Shown piece by piece: positions 26,405-38,884 of a DNA stretch of 64,000 nucleotides. Origin of the DNA: Lineus longissimus (taxonomy: Eukaryota; Nemertea; Pilidiophora; Heteronemertea; Lineidae); NCBI RefSeq assembly GCF_910592395.1, contig NC_088309.1:5210501-5274500 (forward strand), given 5' to 3'. Positions within the stretch are counted from its first letter, which is position 1; each line of letters opens with the position of its first letter. The translations under genes were made by a program, and so were the position numbers. The notes below the pieces were generated by a model. The model saw only the letters and a program-made list of their open reading frames with translations. It searched no databases and was not told where the DNA came from.

Positions 26405-26705
26405 TGGATGTGGGCGAAATTGGTTGAAGTCTTTGATAGGAGAAATTGGTTGAATTACTGATGGTATAGAAGACATTGGTTGGACTGTTTATGGATATAC
26501 GAGATATTGGTTGAATTGAATATACATGTACATGTAGATAGACGATTGATTGCTTCAACTGTTATGGATATAGCAGAGATTGGTTGAACGGTTTTAAAGA
26601 AAAGGCAAAAACTGGTTTAACCGTTTATGGATATATACGTGTATACGAGAGATTGGTTGGCCTGTTGATGGATATACGAGAGATTGGTTGAACTGGATAT
26701 TCCAA
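26405..26705. repeat. Degenerate minisatellite (GAGATTGGTTGAAC / TATGGATATAC)
   Basis: The words ATTGGTTG and ATGGATATACGAGA alternate about eight times, with unit spacing near 26-43 bases. The array stops roughly 10 bases before the ATG of the signal-peptide exon at 26714, so it is probably transcribed as 5' leader or forms the core promoter. Confidence 0.75.
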
Positions 26706-26713
26706 GAGTTTGA

Positions 26714-29700
26714 ATGGATCGAAGCAGTATCTGGTTCCTTCTACAGCTTCTGGCTGCCACGACGGTAAGTGAAGGACCGTATTTAGGAATTTTGAATTCG
26801 ATCCGTGGCCCAGCGTGGTTTGGCCAAATAAAAGTATGGGTCAGCTGCGTTTAGCTTGAATTATCTATTCTTGTCAGACGTACGTGATATATCAGTTCAA
26901 ATGAAAAGGTCTACTTTGTAACAAGGTGCGTGTATGATGATTTTCCAATGGTCAAATTTATGAAAATGTTAAGCAGTGAATATAATAAACGTGTAGTTTC
27001 AATTCAGGCACTTTTGCAAATCAAACTACCGCCCTGAATGGTGATCGAAGCCTACCAATCCGTGTAAAATTGATCAATTTTAAAGCTCTGCTGATTTTAA
27101 AAGATTGAAATTAGGTTATGTTTGCATCAACTCGAAATAGACTTTTGTGTACCGGTACCAATGATAAAAGGTATCTCAGACGCAGTAAGTGTCATGATGC
27201 AGTAAAGGCCTCCTTACATATTTAACGTTTTCCGACGCGAATTACTTGTTTATATCAACAATGATACACCAGTTAACTAACTGGACCAAGAGTGCACATC
27301 CTCCCATAGCAGGCTGTTGGATCGTTTCTAGCCTCTCGCGGGTTTTTTTAGTGACATGGTCAGTCACTGACCGAGTTATTCTAGCATTATAACACGAATG
27401 ATAAATTTCGTTGTAATGTAATGTAGCTGTTTGAGAATAAGTGTGAAAAATATGCATAACTCACTTAGGTTTTGAACCAAACATACTACATGTAGGCCTA
27501 TTATCAGATTTGTTACAACCGCTCTACGAGTTGTCGTTGGTCGCATAATATCATCGGTTATTATTATTATTATCATCATTATTATCATTATTATCATATT
27601 CACGGGGTTAATAATGTAACACCGAAACATACAAGAGTGTGTAATTGTCTTACCTATGTTACAACATTTTTTTATTCCACCCTGATTCATGGATGTGGCT
27701 CCATGCATGTACTCAACAGAGCTTAAGAGATATTGTTGGGGAAATAAAGAACTACATGTAGTACATTTCACACGTTCTGTAACTTGATGATTCTCATCAG
27801 TTAGTTGTCGTTATGCCTCTCAGTTCAGCCTCTCAAGTTTCAACACAAATTGCGAATGGTTGCTCACGTGCAAAGGTTCCGCGCTCATTAAAGGGATACG
27901 CCGTTCGTGCTCATTAAGTATTTAATGTGGCCCAGGCAAAGAATTACATAACGCCGTAAAGTACAGCTATCATGCATGCAAATTTGCTGAAACTTGGTAT
28001 TTGTATATCTGCCTCCACAGCGGTATTGTTGAAAGTCATCCAGTGCGTTTTTACTTGATTAGAAATGTTCAAGTTCTCGTGTTTAGTTTTCAAATTTTCG
28101 AACGAACGAAATAGGCCTTTAACTCACACAGTTGAAGGTAAATCGTGAAGTTGATACCTGAATCGTTTCAAAGAGTCATATATTCATAAGCGTTGATATC
28201 TTTTGAACTTCAGAACAACCATTAAGTTGTCTATCACATAGTAGAAGTCAATGTATCGAGGTTTTCCTACATTAATCATAGTTAAACATATGATGATGTA
28301 CAAGTACGCACCAGGAAAACATGATACCAAGTATTTATTGCCTGCATGTTTTTCTACACTTTTCCCCACATATCAATCAATATCAATATTACATTCCATT
28401 GCTTTTGACATTTACCTTATGTTGAAGTACTGTTTTTGATAAAAGTAGAAAACAACATGCATAAGATGATGTGAGATGACATTATCTGACCGATTGACCC
28501 GGCTCTATTATAGCAAAGTGTATAAATCAACTTTAAAATGAACTGTGTTGATTCTACCTGACATTACGCTTGGCGAACATGAAAAACCGCCAAAGTCGAA
28601 CCTAAGGATGCGTATGAATATAACTGGCTTAAAGTATTGTTTTTGACAAGGGGAATGAAGCACCAAGGCCGGGGTTTAGTCTAACGGAGGCTGTACATGG
28701 AGACCCCTGGCATGCCTGGTATGCGAGCATGACGATGTTCCATTAACAAAAATATCAAAGCCAAAGGACGAGTTGGTGTCGGGCAGTTTTATTCGGAGTT
28801 GAAGATGGTTCCAAAGTCAAATCAGGGCCATTAAAATATTGGATCGGACTTCACAGTGGGTTACGTCTAGGTTCAGTGCGATGTTTCATCCAGAATTTCA
28901 TTCATTAAAAAGACCGGTCGAGTTCGTTAAAGAGCGATCGTAATTATGATGAATAAGAGAGCATGAAATAGTTTCTCTTTCATGTTGTTTAAAAAGGAGG
29001 AGCTGGTCATTATCACCATGTTTTACAAAACTACATTCCACAATATTGACAATTGTCTACTTTTATAGTTTCTTACACATACACGTAATTAGATCTGAAT
29101 GGTCCGATACTCTGTGGTCTTTATGCATTTAGATCGCCGAGAGACTTAGAAGGCTTCATGACATTGCCTGACAAAGTCGCGGGTATTTGGTGGTGATTAT
29201 TACAGACGTGGCAAAGAAAATGTATAATTTTGCATTAATTACAGCTGTCTGCCTTAAATAGCTCCCGTGAAATGATCGAAACATTTCACTAAATCGACCC
29301 CAGAGCATCGTATGATGACATATGAAGAGCAACCCTAAGAGAAAAAAAACCACCTTGAGGTTATGTTGTAAACCTTTGTATGCAGTGGTTTAAAACGTAT
29401 ATTTAGACAAACATAGTTTTGTTAATATTCAGTTTGCTCTAAGAATTTAAGCTACAATACAACTTTACAGATGACATAAATCATGCTTTTAATCTCTAGT
29501 ACATATTTTTACTCCATGTTTTTTTTTTACTTTCAAGAAATCACACACTATCAAGATGTGGAAAAAGTATAATCTTCAAATACTAATGTGGATTAACAGT
29601 TGGCGAGTCGTCTAAGGCTTAAAGCTTGAAGCATATTGCTCAATGTACCGATGAATGATTGATGCAAGAAATAGATTTTTTATGCATTTTCCGTTAAATC

Positions 29701-32700
29701 AGTGATTTAATTTTTGATTGACAGGGGTTGTTCTAAGTGGGTGAACTCAGGAAGATAAATGTCTTCAATGCATTTTCAGTTGAGTTGCCATTCACTCTGG
29801 AGTGTAGTAGGCCTACACCAACTCCTTGACAAAGCGGAGAAGGTACTCATTAAGGCAGCGCCAAAGAAGTTCCATCGATACACTGATAAACCTGGTTCAA
29901 CTTCACTCTTTGCATGGTATTGGTAATAAGAACATTATGGCCCGCGTAGTTCATCACTCAGTATGACTGAACATACTTCTCCATTGGCCGTTAATGCAAC
30001 TAAGCATCTTACATGTATCGTACGGGGGAAAAGAATTCTTCACAAATGTAAAACATCTTGTTTGCACATGGTTCGGATTGGTGAGTGCTTGTAGATCATA
30101 CTAAAAGTTATCGAATACCGACTTAACTAACCTTCAAAGGAAACGTTTTCAATACATCGAAAGCCTGGTTAGCATTTCGGCATCTTTCTTTTGCCATCTC
30201 CTACTGTATAGTAAACTCAGTGATGTAAACAACTTCTGCCGGATGTAATATATGAACACCTTGCATGGGTTCTCTTGGCATTATGCGCGTTTACCAAGTT
30301 ATAAAAGTGCGCATCAAACGCTTCTTTAATAACGCTGTAATGCACGACACAGATGTACATGAACATGTTAACAATTGCGTGCGTTACAAAACGATAATAA
30401 AATTTGCGAGTACAATATCAAGCTTAGCACGTGCCGCGTCTAACACATGGACATGCACAACCTCGTCCTTGGCTAGTACCTCGTACGTCGCTAGTACGAA
30501 GGAAGTGGAGTTTACTGAGGGCGTGGCGATGTCGAAGTATGAGTGGTGAAAATGGGATCGAGTACTGTGGCACCCCTAGTAGATTTAGCCAGTAGATCAC
30601 AGCTTTAGATCTAGAAGATCAACGCTTGTGTCTCAAAAGTATTAAACTGACATTCATCTTGTATCATTCTTGTATCTTTCAGGCTTATGCTGTGAAGGAT
30701 GCCCTCCCCGACAAATATGTGACGACGTGGACGGCGTGGTCGCGCTGGACTGCCTGTGCGACATGTGGACAGAGGGTAACTCGGCGTTACAGAGAATGTG
30801 TGGGACAGTTGGAGGACCATACGGTATTCAGGGTGAAGACAGAAGAGTGTCCAGGGGTCAGTCGTGTTTATAAACCCTGTGATAATAAGGTAAAGTTTAA
30901 AAAAGATAAATACTGACATCTGATAGGAATAGGCCTATATTTCTTTCGGCATTTCCGATGCTCACTCTGCTGCTGATTATAGAGTAACAGTCTCTCTCTC
31001 TCGTACCTTTCCAATGCACATCTAGTGGCCAAATGTTGTTGGAAACACCGGAGCCTTGTCACTAAACGATTAGCAAATTGAAGTTAGCTCCAATATCACG
31101 CTATATTGCATACGTGTGTATCAGTAGGCCTACCGTACCGTATCGTTGCCGCGATTGTTCACCGTTATTTCCTTCCGTCCCCACAGCCATGCGTTCGTCA
31201 GCAGGCAGGGTCTCGTAAATATCAATGTTCGATCAAAGCCACCCAGAGGTCCGTGCCAGAGCATTTCATTGGAAAGCCATGGAATCCGTATATTGTAGGT
31301 TAGTATTGTCGCTTAAGAGCTAAGTTTGCTGGCTCAATTGGTACCCATCTCCAGTTACCCATTGCCGTAGAACCAAATAAATAAACGCAACTACAACTAT
31401 CGATGAATTAAAGCGACTATACGTATACTGGATGTCGCCAATGAGGTCATTTCCCTGATCCCTACATATACATTCACTGCTTTCCTCTCAAGCAGAAACG
31501 ATGTGTGGGACTTCCTGTCAGATGACGGGTATTGACCAGTCACAACCTCCGTGATAAATCATGGACGTACTGACTGCGCCGAACAAGCAGGACAGCTCTC
31601 TCCTGATCCGAATGGTAGAGTCGAAGTGGCTTATTGAAATATCATGGTCTTAGAATTTCACAATCAAAGTCTTTCTAATACGTTTGCAGATTCTTATCCA
31701 TGTAAACTATTCTGCCAACCAGACGGGTTCAACAATTTCTGGAGTTTTGGCAACGTCTCAGATGGCACGACGTGTCGAACTCTGAAGACCAAGGAAGGAG
31801 TTTGTACCAAAGGAAAATGTTTGGTGAGCCATCATCTCAATCATGTTACCTCTCAATGATGACGACATGTATAATCATCGGTATTATCCGACTTTTACTT
31901 AACCCAGTTATCCTGAAAACATGTCAGTTGAAATAAAAAGGTATAGCGAGAAGTAATCCAAAGATTCATCTCAGTGGCTTCAAGAGCTTATAAGATTCTG
32001 ACCAGGAATCCCCTAAGGATCTTGTGGAGCTCTGTGAGACTTAAAGCATAAACCCTTCTCTCTTCGTTTTAAGGAGGTTGGCTGTGACGGAGTGGCGTTA
32101 TCTGAGGCTAGGTTAGACATGTGCCTGGTCTGTGGAGGGAGGAACAGAAGCTGTACATACATAAATGATGAATTCAGAGTACTCAAACAACCAGGTACAA
32201 TGGTGATCATGTTCATTTCTACAAACGTGTATATGTCCTTTTTGGCGGAAAGGAAACAAAAACTGATCCAACGCCAGGAAGAAAGTAACTGATGGCAATT
32301 TTTACGACCAACAAGCTGTAGGTCAAAGAACCTCATACAATATTGCGACACGATTGTGTCTTTATCATTTTCCTACTGGACACTCGTTCTTGAAAAAAAT
32401 GGTGGAGAGGTATGGTGGGAAATGGCGAGTATTCTGAAAAGCACACCGTGATGCAATCCAATTACTCGATCAATCTAATTGTCTTTCAGGAAAGCTTGGA
32501 TACTCCGATGTCGTCAAGCTACCGACAGGTGCAACAAACATTCATTTCATGGACAGTAAAAATGTCCTGGGTAGGTTTCCATCAGTTTCCCGCCTGCCGA
32601 ATAAAATCTTCTACTTCTTTGTAACCCTCAATGTAACAAGAATACAGGTGGCACCCAGCACGCACACATGAGGTGGCGTCTTGCATGTTGGTGAATTTCC

Positions 32701-35700
32701 AATCTCGGCTGGCAGCAATTTGGTGGCAGATTTGCTGGATTGGTCACGCTTTCTCTGCCATCTAAAGGACAGTTTCATCATCATTGTCATCATACTTGCC
32801 AGTTGGCGCCATGGCTATTCCGTGAGTGGATGGATCTTAGCCTATAAAGCAAACGTGGCTGTTGTTCTCAACTTGCCGGGCATTCGCTTCTGCATCTGCT
32901 GGCTCTGCGTACAAAATAGAACATGCCTTGTATAGTTTAGTATAGAAAACATGCACTCGGACCGGAGCATTGATGCTAGATGCAACATAGTGCTTTTACG
33001 ATACATTCATGTCTCAATTATTTACTCGGTTTACCTTTCAATATATCTCTTGCTGTGGTCCATCTGAATATCTTACCGTTTTTGATTTTAATCTAATTCA
33101 ACCCTACCATCTTTTTCACTCTCAGAAATAAAAGTTTTTGAGCTGAAATGAAGACTTGACGAACCAGAATTGCTAGTTATCTTCTTCTTATTTATTTAAA
33201 GTCTCATGATGATCTTTCTTCTCTATGCTTTGTTTGACTTCCCTGCCTTCCTTTTATTGTCATTCAGCAACACAACTGTATGTACAGGAAAACATATTTG
33301 GTAAGTTAAGTGATAAGTATGATGCATCCAATTTCATTTCTCTATCTTGTTTATTACCTAACCATAATCATATGTACAGGGCAAGTATAAATTCTATCTA
33401 GAATCGGTAAACACTTAATCAGTGTTTAGTTCTATCAGTATTTCTCAATACTTTCTTAGATACATGTATATGGAAATAAACAAATCAATCAAAAAGATAT
33501 TTTCTGACCGACATAATTCATTTCATTGTCGGAGGAGAGGGTAGGTGTTATGATAGATGAATGTGGGAAAGCTTCATTTATCAACCATTATAAACATGTG
33601 TTGAAACATTTGTGAAGATGTTCAAAGACCCTCCTAACCATTTTTTATCACCAAATAATTTCGATCCTACACTAAATCGTTACGTCAGAAGCAACACATT
33701 CCAATGGCACATCTCTCCGCTGAAACTTTGGTTGTTGCACATTCCACTCGTCATACACTATAGCTGCATCAAGTTGCTTTTGCGACGCCATTTGCAAAGT
33801 TTGTAGTTGTATATACAGTCATGTACACTAGTTTGTCTAGATTAAGTGCAGATTCACTGTCATAACTGATGGTCGCCTCACATTCGGTTGAAGAGCAGAA
33901 AATGAATCACGTTTACTGAGTGACTAACAAGATTTGTCGAGAAGAATTTCCTTCCGACAAAAAGGCGTACTTGCACTGGCTTGATTCGCTAGGCGTCTGC
34001 AATTGATGCCATTTCGCTTCCGTCTGTCTTTACAATTAGCCTACTAGCTGCTATTGCTACGATCCGTGATCATATATCTTTCTCCTTAAACGTGATTCTG
34101 TCCGTACCATCAATGTTGGTTATTCTGCACTCCAAGGTGTAAAAGACGTTCGAAAACTCTCTCCTGACCAATTTCTTATCAAATAATACAAGGTACATAC
34201 ATGTACATGTAAGCCATTCCAGATGACTTCCTCTCTTTTCAGCCCTGCAGGACAGCGGGAAATTTTACCTCCTGAATTCTTTTCGGTGGTATGGCTTCAA
34301 CGGACCACTGAAACTAGCGGGCGCCGATGTCAAGTTTTACTTTTCTAGGGATGGTGAGAAATCCGTCCATATAGTGGGGCCTCTCAAAGAACCTTTATTA
34401 GTTATGGTAAGGGGCTGACTCGTACATATACCTCGCTGTCCGTACTGTCAACGCACGTGGCAACAACTAGTTCTCTTATGATGCCCTGCTGTTGTAATTA
34501 AAGCTTTGTCGCATGCGTTGACATCATAGATAACGCAAACGTGCATAGACAGTGCATGTTAAAGATTACTGACACCTTCAATTTCAGAGTGAAGACAATT
34601 TTATGTAATAGTTCTGCCCCATGGATTCTGGCAAAGATTGGAAGTGTCAGCTGTTCTTGGCATAATCGTATTCACCATGTTTGCATGTGACTCTTTTCAA
34701 AATTATAGTTTGAAGATATCTTTCATTTCTATCAAAAGGTTCTTCAGACAAATCCCTACGTTCACATTAAATACGGGTACTGGTTGAGCGATGAGGCAGC
34801 AAAACTGGGCTCTTCAGCCCGTCCGAAGGTGACCACCACACCCGAACCCAAGGCAGCAGTATATCAGTTCAAGGCGGTTGGAGACCAGTCAGTTGCTCCA
34901 GTTGCGCCGAAGAAGGAGGAAAATTCGGCGGCTGTTGAAAATGAAGTGACTTTAAGAAAGAAAGAGAGGAGGAGAAAGTATAGGAGGAGAAAAGCTTCTC
35001 GAGGCAAAAAGTGTTTGACGAAGCCCAAGGGTGCTGATGGTAAGTTACATGTTAGTCAAGATGACCTATGCTTGATTCAAGGCCCGTGATTTGGTCTTTG
35101 TTTGTCAGTTTGTTACTTTTGTTAGTTTTTTTTGATAATTATATCGGCATGGCATTATATCTGTCAGATATTTACAATATACGTGTAACTATGTTTTTCC
35201 GTTATTTTCTTTAGGGAAAACCCTGAAATTCAAATCAAAGTTAGCCAAACTCCATTATATCTACTGTCATAGTGAATTCGGTAAGTTTTGATATGATATG
35301 TTGTGGTTGTCTCAATGGAGGGTAAATGTACGTACTTGCGACATGTTGTTTACCATCAAGCATACTAGTAACAACAGTGCGCCCCTGCCTCAATAGCTTC
35401 ATAAATATTTTCGATCAACAACTTAACAAGAAGCCCCTGCTCGCCATCATTTTCTGGTGTCAAGCAGGGTTCACTGGTCGTGAATGATAAGAACGATTCG
35501 ATTAAGACCTGCAATAGTTTGAGAGTGCCTTCATTGGAAAGAAACCTGACCAGTTGCCACTTGCAAGTCATCTGCTATAGTTTCGCCAAATAATATTCCG
35601 ATTGTCTATGCTTTCAGTTGGTACGGTAACGGTACTGAGTAAACGCCGATACCGCGGCGAAACACGTTACGAGGTCGACCTCAAAAGCACTGTCAAGAAC

Positions 35701-35925
35701 ACCATGTCTATGGCGAAGCGGGAGTACCTCTGGAGGGATAGAGACTGTCAAGGTATCAAGCTCAGGCCCAACAAGGTCTATTTCGTCATGGTCAGGACAC
35801 GGACTGATATGAGGAAACGACTTACTCGTTTCATGATAGATGAAGGCAGCTTCGTACGGAAGCTCACCTCAAAATCTGATAGGATGTTACGGGCGGTTGT
35901 CGCAGGTGTACAGTGTAATACGTGA
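26714..35925 (+). CDS. ADAMTSL5: ADAMTS-like protein 5 orthologue (TSP1, Cys-rich, spacer, NTR)
   Basis: Eleven exons join in phase into 525 residues: 26714-26764, 30683-30889, 31187-31298, 31690-31823, 32074-32194, 32490-32570, 33268-33300, 34243-34406, 34739-35039, 35215-35280 and 35618-35925. Exon 1 plus the next codons encode a signal peptide ending TTAYA, with predicted cleavage after residue 20. One thrombospondin type-1 repeat follows (WTAWSRWTACATCG, 33-46), then the ADAMTS cysteine-rich module with CLEVGCDG and CLVCGGRNRSC, then the spacer (LPTGATNIHF to YGYWL). A Thr/Pro then polybasic linker (374-392) leads to a C-terminal netrin module (393-525; HSEFVGTVTV, REYLWRDRDC). No protease domain is present. 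This order and length match vertebrate ADAMTSL5, a secreted microfibril-associated matrix protein. Exon 7 is only 33 bases. Exon 1 is 3.9 kb upstream and was chosen for its signal peptide, GTAAGT donor and phase. Confidence 0.87.
27558..27597. repeat. TTA/TCA trinucleotide microsatellite
   Basis: A run of ATT/ATC triplets (TTATTATTATTATTATCATC and onward) in intron 1 of the ADAMTSL5-like gene. It is slightly interrupted and has no functional implication. Confidence 0.8.
35365..35571 (-). other. Antisense open frame in ADAMTSL5-like intron 10
   Basis: A 68-codon frame from ATG 35571 (preceded by CTATAGCAG) reads like real protein, with segments VRFLSNEGTLKLLQVLIESF and LLVKLLIENIYEAIEAGAHC, helical and leucine-rich, unlike the low-complexity frames nearby. 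It could be a fossil exon of a duplicated gene, a transposon remnant or chance. I do not recognise the family. Confidence 0.25.
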
Positions 35926-37402
35926 TATATTTGTGTATATTTATGGTTTGAAATTGACTGTGCCTTTCTTATTAGGACAAGTGTATATTGAACTCGACAA
36001 GGTTGGTGTCAGCTTCGGGGGTACGGGTATTAGACACTAATCTGGTCACATTTCCTACTGTAGGCTACGCGGGAGGAAGGTCTGTTACAATTTGCTACCT
36101 CAGTTTTCTCCATCACGCTTTAAATTGGTTACATGAGCGTACCAACTCGAGAGTACACGTGTACATGTATAATAGCGGCTGAACTAGCCGAAGAGACAAC
36201 GTCTTCTGCCAGCTATCGTACTGGTGAATCTACAGCTTGTATTTGAGTTGCGACATAGAGAGAATGGATGCTATAACGTAGATGTAGAAATGAATGCAAG
36301 TTATTTCAAAAATCAAACAGTGAACTTCATGTTCCATGGCTTTTATATACATGTAGATGAATGAAAACATATTACCAAGGACAGACATGTTTTCGTCTGA
36401 TCCTCGTGAGATCGTCACCCATGCAGTTAGATGGCCCGATATGATTTTCTCTGGCCTGAAAGCACTTGACATGTGGTCTCGAATTTTCAGGCTGGAGAAA
36501 TCATCTCAAGCGATCTGGTGACTCCCCGATCGGATCAGCCGCTCAGTATGCAGTTTTCTTAAATGTATTACATATGATTCCTGCTATATGCACTTGCACT
36601 GGTTCCACCACCTGAAGTTGTAACTGCAAAAGCACGAAATAAAAAATTACAGTAAACATCAATGTTGCTTCTTACGTTCAATTACAAGTGATTGAGTAAG
36701 TCCCGTCATTTACAAATATCGAAAACGTACTGTACAAATATTGTGAAAAACATTTTCGCTTTGATTAAACGGCGCATAAGTACATGTAATAGCACACAGC
36801 ATGAGATGGTTTAATGCGTGATGGTAAATACAATGCTAAATAAAAGCAGACCATTAAATCATGATAGCACGACTACAATCGTTGACGTTTCTAGCTGGAC
36901 TCTCCGACACTTTACCGGTATATCAGCGATTGTTAATACTTGGTATTTCTTGATAAAGCAAGGGCACACAGAATCTACCAAAGACCATGTCGATATTTCG
37001 ACTTAATTACATGTCAGAAGGAGGGACACCGACACTCGGCGCTGATACATGTAGATCGGCATATGTGCTGACGTGATAACCCGAAGCAACACGTGGTAAG
37101 ACGGAAGGATGGATATACGGCGCACAACGACGGTAGATGCTGCGTTACATGTATGTAATCCACGGTTGCATTTCCGTTCAGTGGAATGTTGAGTGACATT
37201 CGAGAAGAACCTCAATTTTCACCCGAGCCTACAGTTTGCACTTAATGTCCAATGACTCGCTTTTGAACAGAATGTTCTTATATATACGGGAACTTCGCTT
37301 GCAAGTAGCTCCGTGATGGTGATGATAGTGTAATCCTCAAATAAAAAACCTCAAGGAATAGCCATGCATTGTTCTGAAAAGTGATTGTGTCAAACTTAAG
37401 AT
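35926..37402. other. Convergent 3' region between ADAMTSL5-like and orphan gene
   Basis: This is 3' sequence of the plus-strand gene (AATAAA at 36638, about 0.7 kb past its stop) facing 3' sequence of the minus-strand orphan. No exon is seen. Confidence 0.45.
36638..36643 (+). terminator. Candidate poly(A) signal, ADAMTSL5-like gene
   Basis: AATAAA in ACGAAATAAAAAATT, 0.7 kb after the stop codon at 35925. Confidence 0.45.
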
Positions 37403-38884
37403 TTACTTCTTTGATATGGTCACCATTATAACATCGTTCGATGATTCTCGGCTGGTATCAAGCCGTGACTCGCCTTCACTGAGCAAATTCCGAGTTGATT
37501 CAACAGAATATGTCTTATTATCTGATCGAAGTAACCCCGTGTTTGAAGGTTCGGGTTCAGTGTGAGGAAGATCAGATCCATCACGAACTACATCCGTATT
37601 CGGAAATTCCGTGTCCGATTCATTGTTTTCCGACTGAATTTGCAGAAGATTTAGTTCGACACTGTGTTCACTTCCGGGATCGGGTGAAAGAGGGCGGGAC
37701 ATATCTTCTGTTCTCTCATCGCCACAATGAGAATCACCGCCCTTTGAGTTCCTCCTCCCCTTCTTATTCTGACTGAGAGAAATCTTTAATTTTGACAACT
37801 TTGTTCTGGGTTTGACACTCCCTAACTTCCCAACAGGCGCGTCATGAGGATGCTGCGAAAATACGGGGTAGCAATTGGAATTTGGTTTCGCAGGCTTGCC
37901 AACGCTGTTGAGTTTTGAGTCAGTGAGAGGAGGGATGGTAAAGAAAGAACTCTTTTTCGCGAACCGTCCATTTTTTGGCGGTGTTGATAGCGGAGCATGC
38001 ATTTTACTGATATCAAGACTAGGCACACGCCGAGGGAGGGTAGTCCGCGCAAAATCACCATACGCACTTTTGTCTATGACATTCTGGTTACGTCCGAGTA
38101 AGAAACTACCATGTATGACGTCATCATACATTATTGGGGACACCCCTTCTCGCGGTACACCAACAATGTACGTATCATAGATGTCCTGTTTTGTTTTTGT
38201 CTTCAGGTCCTCATCGTATGGATTTGCATCGAATTGGTCCTCCGCTTCGAATGCCGTATTTGGTGTTTCTACTCTGTCCATGCCCTTTTTCCGATTGCCG
38301 GCGGAACATTCTCCGCGCCGAACAGCCACTGTGTGCACATTATCATACTGAGTACCAATACTTTCACCGCAATCAGAAAATGCACCATTTCCATCCGAAC
38401 CTAGACATACTGTATCCTTTCGCCGTTTCGACATATTCCAACAAGGGCGTTGTTTACGGGTTTCAGAATCTTTCGCTTCCGGTGAGGTTGTCAAGAAGTC
38501 TTTCATACTCTTAGAAGTTGATTCTTCTGGTTTGAATCTATACGGAATCGGGGGCAGGTCACCAGACAGAGGCCGCACGTGCTTAGTCCCGCGGTTTTTC
38601 GTCTGATATGACCAAAGCGCCTGCCGAGCGATTACGAAACTATCCTTTGGGGTGTCAATCAACAAGGTCTGTGGCTTGTCATCAGGAGGTCGTTCGGTTA
38701 AGTTCCCAGCCTGCACGCGACGGCCAACAAGGCTTGTATGATTGTAAAGAGCTGGTAGCTTCTTAAATCCCACAATTGGTGGCATATTAATGGGTCGTCT
38801 CCGCCTGACGCTCTTGTATATATTTATTTGGCGCTCTAATTCTTGTTGCTCGCCGGACCGGTACATTTGCATTGAGATTCTCAT
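37403..38884 (-). CDS. Unrecognised 493-residue disordered protein
   Basis: One uninterrupted frame runs from ATG 38884 (MRISMQMYRSGEQQELERQ) to TAA at 37403. The length, in a region where random frames rarely pass 100 codons, supports real coding. The start is basic and helical (SGEQQELERQINIYKSVRRR), then a proline-containing stretch (RRPINMPPIVGFKKLP). The rest is rich in Ser, Asp, Glu, Lys and Pro and looks disordered (PLSPDPGSEHSVELN, ESNDVIMVTISKK at the end). There is no signal peptide, membrane segment or cysteine framework. The gene may be intronless or have non-coding exons upstream. It converges with the ADAMTSL5-like gene. No function is assigned. Confidence 0.72.
   Translation of the reverse strand: MRISMQMYRSGEQQELERQINIYKSVRRRRPINMPPIVGFKKLPALYNHTSLVGRRVQAGNLTERPPDDKPQTLLIDTPKDSFVIARQALWSYQTKNRGTKHVRPLSGDLPPIPYRFKPEESTSKSMKDFLTTSPEAKDSETRKQRPCWNMSKRRKDTVCLGSDGNGAFSDCGESIGTQYDNVHTVAVRRGECSAGNRKKGMDRVETPNTAFEAEDQFDANPYDEDLKTKTKQDIYDTYIVGVPREGVSPIMYDDVIHGSFLLGRNQNVIDKSAYGDFARTTLPRRVPSLDISKMHAPLSTPPKNGRFAKKSSFFTIPPLTDSKLNSVGKPAKPNSNCYPVFSQHPHDAPVGKLGSVKPRTKLSKLKISLSQNKKGRRNSKGGDSHCGDERTEDMSRPLSPDPGSEHSVELNLLQIQSENNESDTEFPNTDVVRDGSDLPHTEPEPSNTGLLRSDNKTYSVESTRNLLSEGESRLDTSRESSNDVIMVTISKK

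Larger units (their letters stand above)
21927..26713. other. Intergenic region with short repeats
   Basis: The first kilobase is probably GPCR 3' UTR (AATAAA at 22849). Beyond it no exon is supported. A short inverted-repeat element lies at 23722-23859. A minisatellite at about 26405-26705 runs up to the first ADAMTSL5-like exon. Confidence 0.5.

Noticed and set aside
27376-27771. 131-codon minus-strand frame
   Set aside because: It contains the microsatellite (a run of Ile/Met) and low-complexity hydrophobic sequence within an intron; no coding evidence.
30265-30549. 94-codon frame as first exon of the ADAMTSL5-like gene
   Set aside because: It has no signal peptide and ends in a stop codon with no usable donor. 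The exon at 26714-26764 gives a signal peptide and matching phase.
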